The translations under genes were made by a program, and so were the position numbers. Source: Terriglobia bacterium (GTDB lineage Bacteria; Acidobacteriota; Terriglobia; Versatilivoradales; Versatilivoraceae). From it: a stretch of DNA of 64,000 nucleotides. Position 1 is the first letter of the stretch. Every line of letters begins with the position of its first letter. The stretch is from contig JAKUNG010000003.1 of assembly GCA_022452285.1 (NCBI GenBank), positions 39,132 to 103,131 on the forward strand, written 5' to 3'. Shown piece after piece: positions 60,485 through 64,000 of this stretch. The notes under the pieces are model-generated. The model saw nothing but the letters and a program-made list of their open reading frames with translations. It searched no databases and was not told the origin of the DNA.

Positions 60485-61537
60485 TCAGGACCGGACACAA
60501 TATTTTGGAGACAAATGCTTATAGATTTTCATGGGTTGAAACTGAGTTTTTGTCATTGCCGCCATCATATGAGTAGGTTTTAAAATCCCACTTTCAATAT
60601 ACTTTTCATCAATCGCATGAACCTTATCAATAAAATTACAGTCCCATTTATGATTAGGATTAAAGTTGTGCCCAAAACATCTATCAACAAAAACATCTAT
60701 TACGTTGGCGAAAGCAATAAAGAAATCAAAATGAAAAGTTTCTATTAAAAGCGGAAGAATATCTTGTGAACGAATTCCCTCAAATCCTTCCGTGGAACAA
60801 TCCCAGTTTTCATATTCAATCTCAAGCCTCTTTAATTGGTGGTTGTATTTATATGTTTCAGGTAGTTCTTTCCAAAGTTCACTAAGCACTCCATATGCTT
60901 CGGGCCATCTCATATGCCCATTTCTACCAATAATATCATCGGCTATAAAATATCCCCTAGTATCCAGTACTTGGTAGATTTTTTTGAAAAGTAGCTCTAA
61001 CTCCAGGAAATGGTGCAATGCTTGGTTGACGATGACAACCTTATATTTTTGATTAGGTTTCCAATAATTAATATCGGATAAGGAAAACCTCATATGATTC
61101 AAAACCTTGTGTTTTTGGGCTAATACCTTACCTCTTTCTAGCATTTCTGCATTGATATCCAAACATTCAAGTGTGAAGTTGTCCATCTTAGAGGTAAGCA
61201 GACGTTTGACTAAATCAACCTCATTATCACAATTTCCCGATCCTATACTTACAAATCTACATACCGAATTTTTATCTTCTACACATGCTTTTTTCATGTA
61301 TAGACAAAAAAATTCTTGAGGATTGGAGAATCCAAACGGCTTGAATTTTGGAACTAGATACTTATTGGACCAGTAATGAAAAATCTCTGGTAAATCGTGA
61401 ACATTCTCACAGGCTCGATAGAAGTTGAGTTCCTTAGACATCTTACTTGAATAATCTTGACGTCCAAAAAAATAACGTCTCAAGGACCGAAGATACCTAA
61501 TAACCCAAGTAGCCAGCGGTTTGGAACGGAGTGTCAT
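60485..61537 (-). CDS. SAM-dependent methyltransferase, class I
   Basis: A 350-residue protein with a Rossmann methyltransferase core: motif I FVSIGSGNCDNEVDLVKRLL, ECLDINAEMLERG (acidic loop), VVIVNQALHHFLELE and YFIADDIIGRNGHMRWPEAY. The N-terminal ~30 residues are basic. The C-terminal ~100 residues hold no motif I recognise (QDILPLLIETFHFDFF). The substrate is unknown. GAAGG precedes the ATG. It is followed by the ferredoxin gene. Confidence 0.8.
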   Translation of the reverse strand: MTLRSKPLATWVIRYLRSLRRYFFGRQDYSSKMSKELNFYRACENVHDLPEIFHYWSNKYLVPKFKPFGFSNPQEFFCLYMKKACVEDKNSVCRFVSIGSGNCDNEVDLVKRLLTSKMDNFTLECLDINAEMLERGKVLAQKHKVLNHMRFSLSDINYWKPNQKYKVVIVNQALHHFLELELLFKKIYQVLDTRGYFIADDIIGRNGHMRWPEAYGVLSELWKELPETYKYNHQLKRLEIEYENWDCSTEGFEGIRSQDILPLLIETFHFDFFIAFANVIDVFVDRCFGHNFNPNHKWDCNFIDKVHAIDEKYIESGILKPTHMMAAMTKTQFQPMKIYKHLSPKYCVRS

Positions 61538-61843
61538 CAGATATTACCTTCTTTCGATCCTATAACTTTTCTTTTCAACGAATCCAGAAAAACTATCTTT
61601 GTTTACAGATCAAATTAATTTAACTTCGAATTTGTTTATAATTTTAAATAAACCAGCAATTGGAAAGAATAAATAAAATTCTGAGTATTTTCAGAAAGGC
61701 AACTAAGAGTTAAGGATTATACAAATTTCCCCAATTATTTAGAGAAACGGTAACAGTTTTTGGAATGATTGAGACACAACAGTCTCCACTTCAAATTCCA
61801 ATACCTTAAGGATTTTATATATCCTACCTATATACTTAGATGG
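61538..61843. other. Intergenic region
   Basis: About 306 AT-rich bases between the luciferase-like gene and the methyltransferase gene, both read leftward. I see no reading frame, RNA or strong terminator. Confidence 0.55.
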
Positions 61844-62920
61844 TTAGAGGCATGGTAAAGAAGGAACAACCTCTTCTGCTAGAAGTTTCATTGAACGCCT
61901 CCACTTTTCTCTGTCATCCCAGTCCTTTGAAACCATCAGCAATGTTCCAAAACCACCAGTAGCGTCCCAAACATCTTCCAACTGGCTCTTACACTCCCTT
62001 ACATTTCCAAAAATACAAAGGTGTTTTATTGCATATTCTGGGGTTACGTCTTCATCAGGTATATTGGGATCATGTTTTGCCAGATGAATCATCTTAGCAG
62101 ATCTTAGTAAAGCAAACAGGTATTCAAAAGAACGGGCTACATTACCTTCCATTAAATGATCCCAAGCCTCATCCTTGGATTCACCCACATAAATACTTCG
62201 AGAAACTCGCCAGATATCACGGTTAGGAGTTGGAAGCCCACTTTGCTCTGCTCCTTGACAGTATGTTTGCCAATGCTGAGCGACCGTGGAGACTGGCACT
62301 AGGTTAGTGCTAAGAGGTAACCAATTTCTCTGACCAGCCATGGTAGCCGCACGGGAATCACCCTTTATAACACTCATTGCAATAGGTGGGTGAGGTTTCT
62401 GATAAGGGTGTAGTATACTGCCGACTCCCAGCCGAGGAATGGGGTTTTGAATTTTAATGTGCCAGTGCTTACCTTTAAAATCAAAAGGGGCTTTTGCTTG
62501 CCAGAGCTTTAGTATCATTTCAATCCCCTCGAGCGTCATCAACCCTTGAGTTTTGGGATCTGGTAGATCAAGAAGCTCCCAATCAGTCGGCACCCCACCT
62601 TGACCAAAACCACAATTGAGCCGTCCACGCGACAAGTGATCCAGCATGGCAAGTCGGATAGCGATGTTAGCAGGATGGTGTTGAGGCACAATTGAGACGC
62701 CAGTCCCCAAACGAATTTTTTTTGTACGTGGAAGAACGTTTGAAATGAAAAGATCATTGGCAGGTATAGGCTCCCAAGCTAAAGTGTGGTGCTGTCCAAC
62801 CCAAGCTTCAGTAAAACCAAGCTCCTCACATCGAAGAACATATTCGATGTCTTCCTCGAAGCACTCCGTCCGAGATTTCTCCGGAGGATGCAGTGGCATC
62901 ATAAAAGTTCCTAGTTTCAT
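61844..62920 (-). CDS. Luciferase-like flavin-dependent monooxygenase
   Basis: A TIM-barrel monooxygenase of the bacterial luciferase family that uses FMNH2 or F420H2 and oxygen. The 358 residues include MKLGTFMMPLHPP, WVGQHHTLAWEPIPANDLF, RLGTGVSIVPQHHPANIAIRL, MLDHLSRGRLNCGFGQGG and the TLEGIEMILKLW segment. The ATG at 62920 has AGGAGG 9 bases upstream; a TTG one codon earlier is possible. The substrate is not identified. It stands alone on the minus strand. Confidence 0.85.
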   Translation of the reverse strand: MKLGTFMMPLHPPEKSRTECFEEDIEYVLRCEELGFTEAWVGQHHTLAWEPIPANDLFISNVLPRTKKIRLGTGVSIVPQHHPANIAIRLAMLDHLSRGRLNCGFGQGGVPTDWELLDLPDPKTQGLMTLEGIEMILKLWQAKAPFDFKGKHWHIKIQNPIPRLGVGSILHPYQKPHPPIAMSVIKGDSRAATMAGQRNWLPLSTNLVPVSTVAQHWQTYCQGAEQSGLPTPNRDIWRVSRSIYVGESKDEAWDHLMEGNVARSFEYLFALLRSAKMIHLAKHDPNIPDEDVTPEYAIKHLCIFGNVRECKSQLEDVWDATGGFGTLLMVSKDWDDREKWRRSMKLLAEEVVPSLPCL

Positions 62921-63066
62921 CAATCAAAACCTCCTAAAATGTTATTTTAATAGGAATACTACCACAGAGACACTTTAGTTTGCAGCAAGGGGTATAAAAC
63001 AACATAGGTCATGAAAAACAAGAATCAATTACCTCTTAATTTTAACCTCGAGCATACTCTTAATAC

Positions 63067-63936
63067 TCATGCTAGTCTTGATTCTTCAAGACTAGCAACA
63101 AATGAAACCACTTTTCTTATGACTTGGTCATCATCGAGACAACCCTGGTGCCCTAATCCCCTAGTTACAAGTAACTGAGAATTCTTCCAAGCACAGGATA
63201 AATCCCTAGCATTCTGAACGGGAAGTATCGGATCATCTGCATCATGAAAAATTAAACTCGGAGGAAGATCAAGCTTTGAAGCTAATGAAAGTGCCTCTAG
63301 ACTATTTAGATCCCTCTGAAATCTTTTTTCAAACACATCCTGAACCCGATGGGCAAACCATGCCGGCATACGGGAATTTCTGGTCAAATAATCAATCGGA
63401 CCTTTAATACCATTAAGCGGAGAAAAGATAACCATCTTTTCAACCTTGAGACCCTTTTCAACTGCAAGTAGACTGGCTATCGAGCCAAATGAATGCGCTA
63501 TTAGTGCATGTATAGTTCCCATTTCCCTAGCTACTGAAACAATCGACCGAGCGTACTGCATGAGGTCAAGATGACTGCCAGAAGAGCACCCATGTGCAGG
63601 TCCATCGAAAACAAGCAAACGAAAACCAGAATCTGATATTGGCTTTACAAAATTCCTAAACCTTTTTCCGCTGCTATTCCAACCATGAACACCTAATATA
63701 ATTGGTCCTTCCCCCCATTCCATCATAGCCAATTGGCCGTTCTCGAAGTTCAAAAAAGAACGTCGAGCCTCTCGCTTAATCTTTAAATCCTCTAAAGAAT
63801 CTTTAGACTTGCTTGGCCTAGTAAAAATTCCTACTCCTATCTTAGCTGTCAAGATAGGTGCAACTGCTGCTCCAAAACGGAATAGCCAATAAAGAAACCA
63901 CTTAATTAGACTGATAATTCCTTTAAGAAATATCAT
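63067..63936 (-). CDS. Alpha/beta hydrolase, membrane-anchored
   Basis: A 289-residue hydrolase. An N-terminal hydrophobic segment (about 4-30) suggests a membrane anchor. The fold carries GVHGWNSSGKRFRNF (oxyanion loop), the nucleophile elbow AHSFGS (Ser), the acid in FHDADDPILPV (Asp) and the His in GLGHQGCL. The GxSxG motif reads AHSFG. Substrate unknown; esterase or lipase-like. The window ends 64 bases upstream with nothing visible. Confidence 0.82.
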   Translation of the reverse strand: MIFLKGIISLIKWFLYWLFRFGAAVAPILTAKIGVGIFTRPSKSKDSLEDLKIKREARRSFLNFENGQLAMMEWGEGPIILGVHGWNSSGKRFRNFVKPISDSGFRLLVFDGPAHGCSSGSHLDLMQYARSIVSVAREMGTIHALIAHSFGSIASLLAVEKGLKVEKMVIFSPLNGIKGPIDYLTRNSRMPAWFAHRVQDVFEKRFQRDLNSLEALSLASKLDLPPSLIFHDADDPILPVQNARDLSCAWKNSQLLVTRGLGHQGCLDDDQVIRKVVSFVASLEESRLA

Positions 63937-64000
63937 CTCCTAATCTGTTTCCTCCATAAAATTATTGCAGTATTTAGATCACTGACTCTTTGAATTCCAC

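Noticed and set aside
1-64000. CRISPR arrays, insertion sequences, prophage or integrase genes
   Set aside because: No regularly spaced repeats, transposase or phage proteins were seen on either strand.

Overview
The window is a low-GC chromosomal segment of an aerobic Gram-negative bacterium. Outer-membrane genes (waaA, lpxK, heptosyltransferases, heptose kinase and adenylyltransferase) show a lipopolysaccharide-type envelope. A split cytochrome b/Rieske complex with a fused multiheme cytochrome c, plus an A1-type heme-copper oxidase, shows aerobic respiration. This mix, with Rex, a VKOR/DsbA pair and a microcompartment locus, resembles deep lineages near the former Deltaproteobacteria, Nitrospinota, Acidobacteriota or Tectomicrobia. 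I cannot fix the taxon from the sequence alone. No rRNA, CRISPR array, transposase or phage gene was seen. One tRNA is present.

Layout. 1-1747: the start of gltB, running off the left edge. 2.3-8.4 kb: a small membrane protein, ftsY, a ribD-ribE-ribB(A/X) cluster, then a nucleotidyltransferase and folB on the other strand. 8.4-10.6 kb: a decayed ABC-exporter tail and uvrC. 10.7-26.2 kb: a respiratory cluster read right to left: Rieske, cytochrome b, subunit IV, octaheme cytochrome c, copper-site lipoprotein, ctaA, ctaB, ctaC, ctaD, two subunit III genes, subunit IV, small membrane proteins, a DUF420-like protein and a HEAT/lipoyl-like protein. A convergent ferredoxin gene lies at its far end. 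26.8-29.9 kb: a zinc-ribbon protein, tRNA-Leu, secG, tpiA, pgk. 30-37.5 kb: an LPS core cluster containing a pseudogene of gmhB. 37.9-42.8 kb: citrate synthase, exported proteins, a DsbA/VKOR pair, rimI, tsaB. 43-51.3 kb: mutS, anmK, a zinc dehydrogenase, panC, panB, folK, ruvB. 51.6-55.1 kb: ruvA, three BMC-P genes, one BMC-H gene, a class II aldolase and rex. 55.2-64 kb: a decayed phosphodiesterase, a YhaM-like HD protein, a BlaI-like regulator, queA, ETF-QO, a ferredoxin, a methyltransferase, a luciferase-like monooxygenase and an alpha/beta hydrolase.

How it fits together. The respiratory cluster looks like a complete quinol-to-oxygen chain: quinol oxidation at the b/Rieske complex, wiring through the octaheme cytochrome and possibly the copper lipoprotein, and reduction of oxygen at an oxidase whose subunit II has CuA but no fused cytochrome c. 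ETF-QO would feed the same quinone pool. The microcompartment locus is very small (one hexamer shell gene, three pentamer genes, one aldolase) and has the NADH sensor gene rex just upstream, but none of the usual aldehyde dehydrogenase, phosphotransacylase or kinase partners.

Three decayed genes in otherwise empty gaps (ABC exporter tail, gmhB, YfcE-type phosphodiesterase) suggest a genome that is losing genes. The RibB fusion protein has also lost the catalytic residues of its GTP cyclohydrolase II half.
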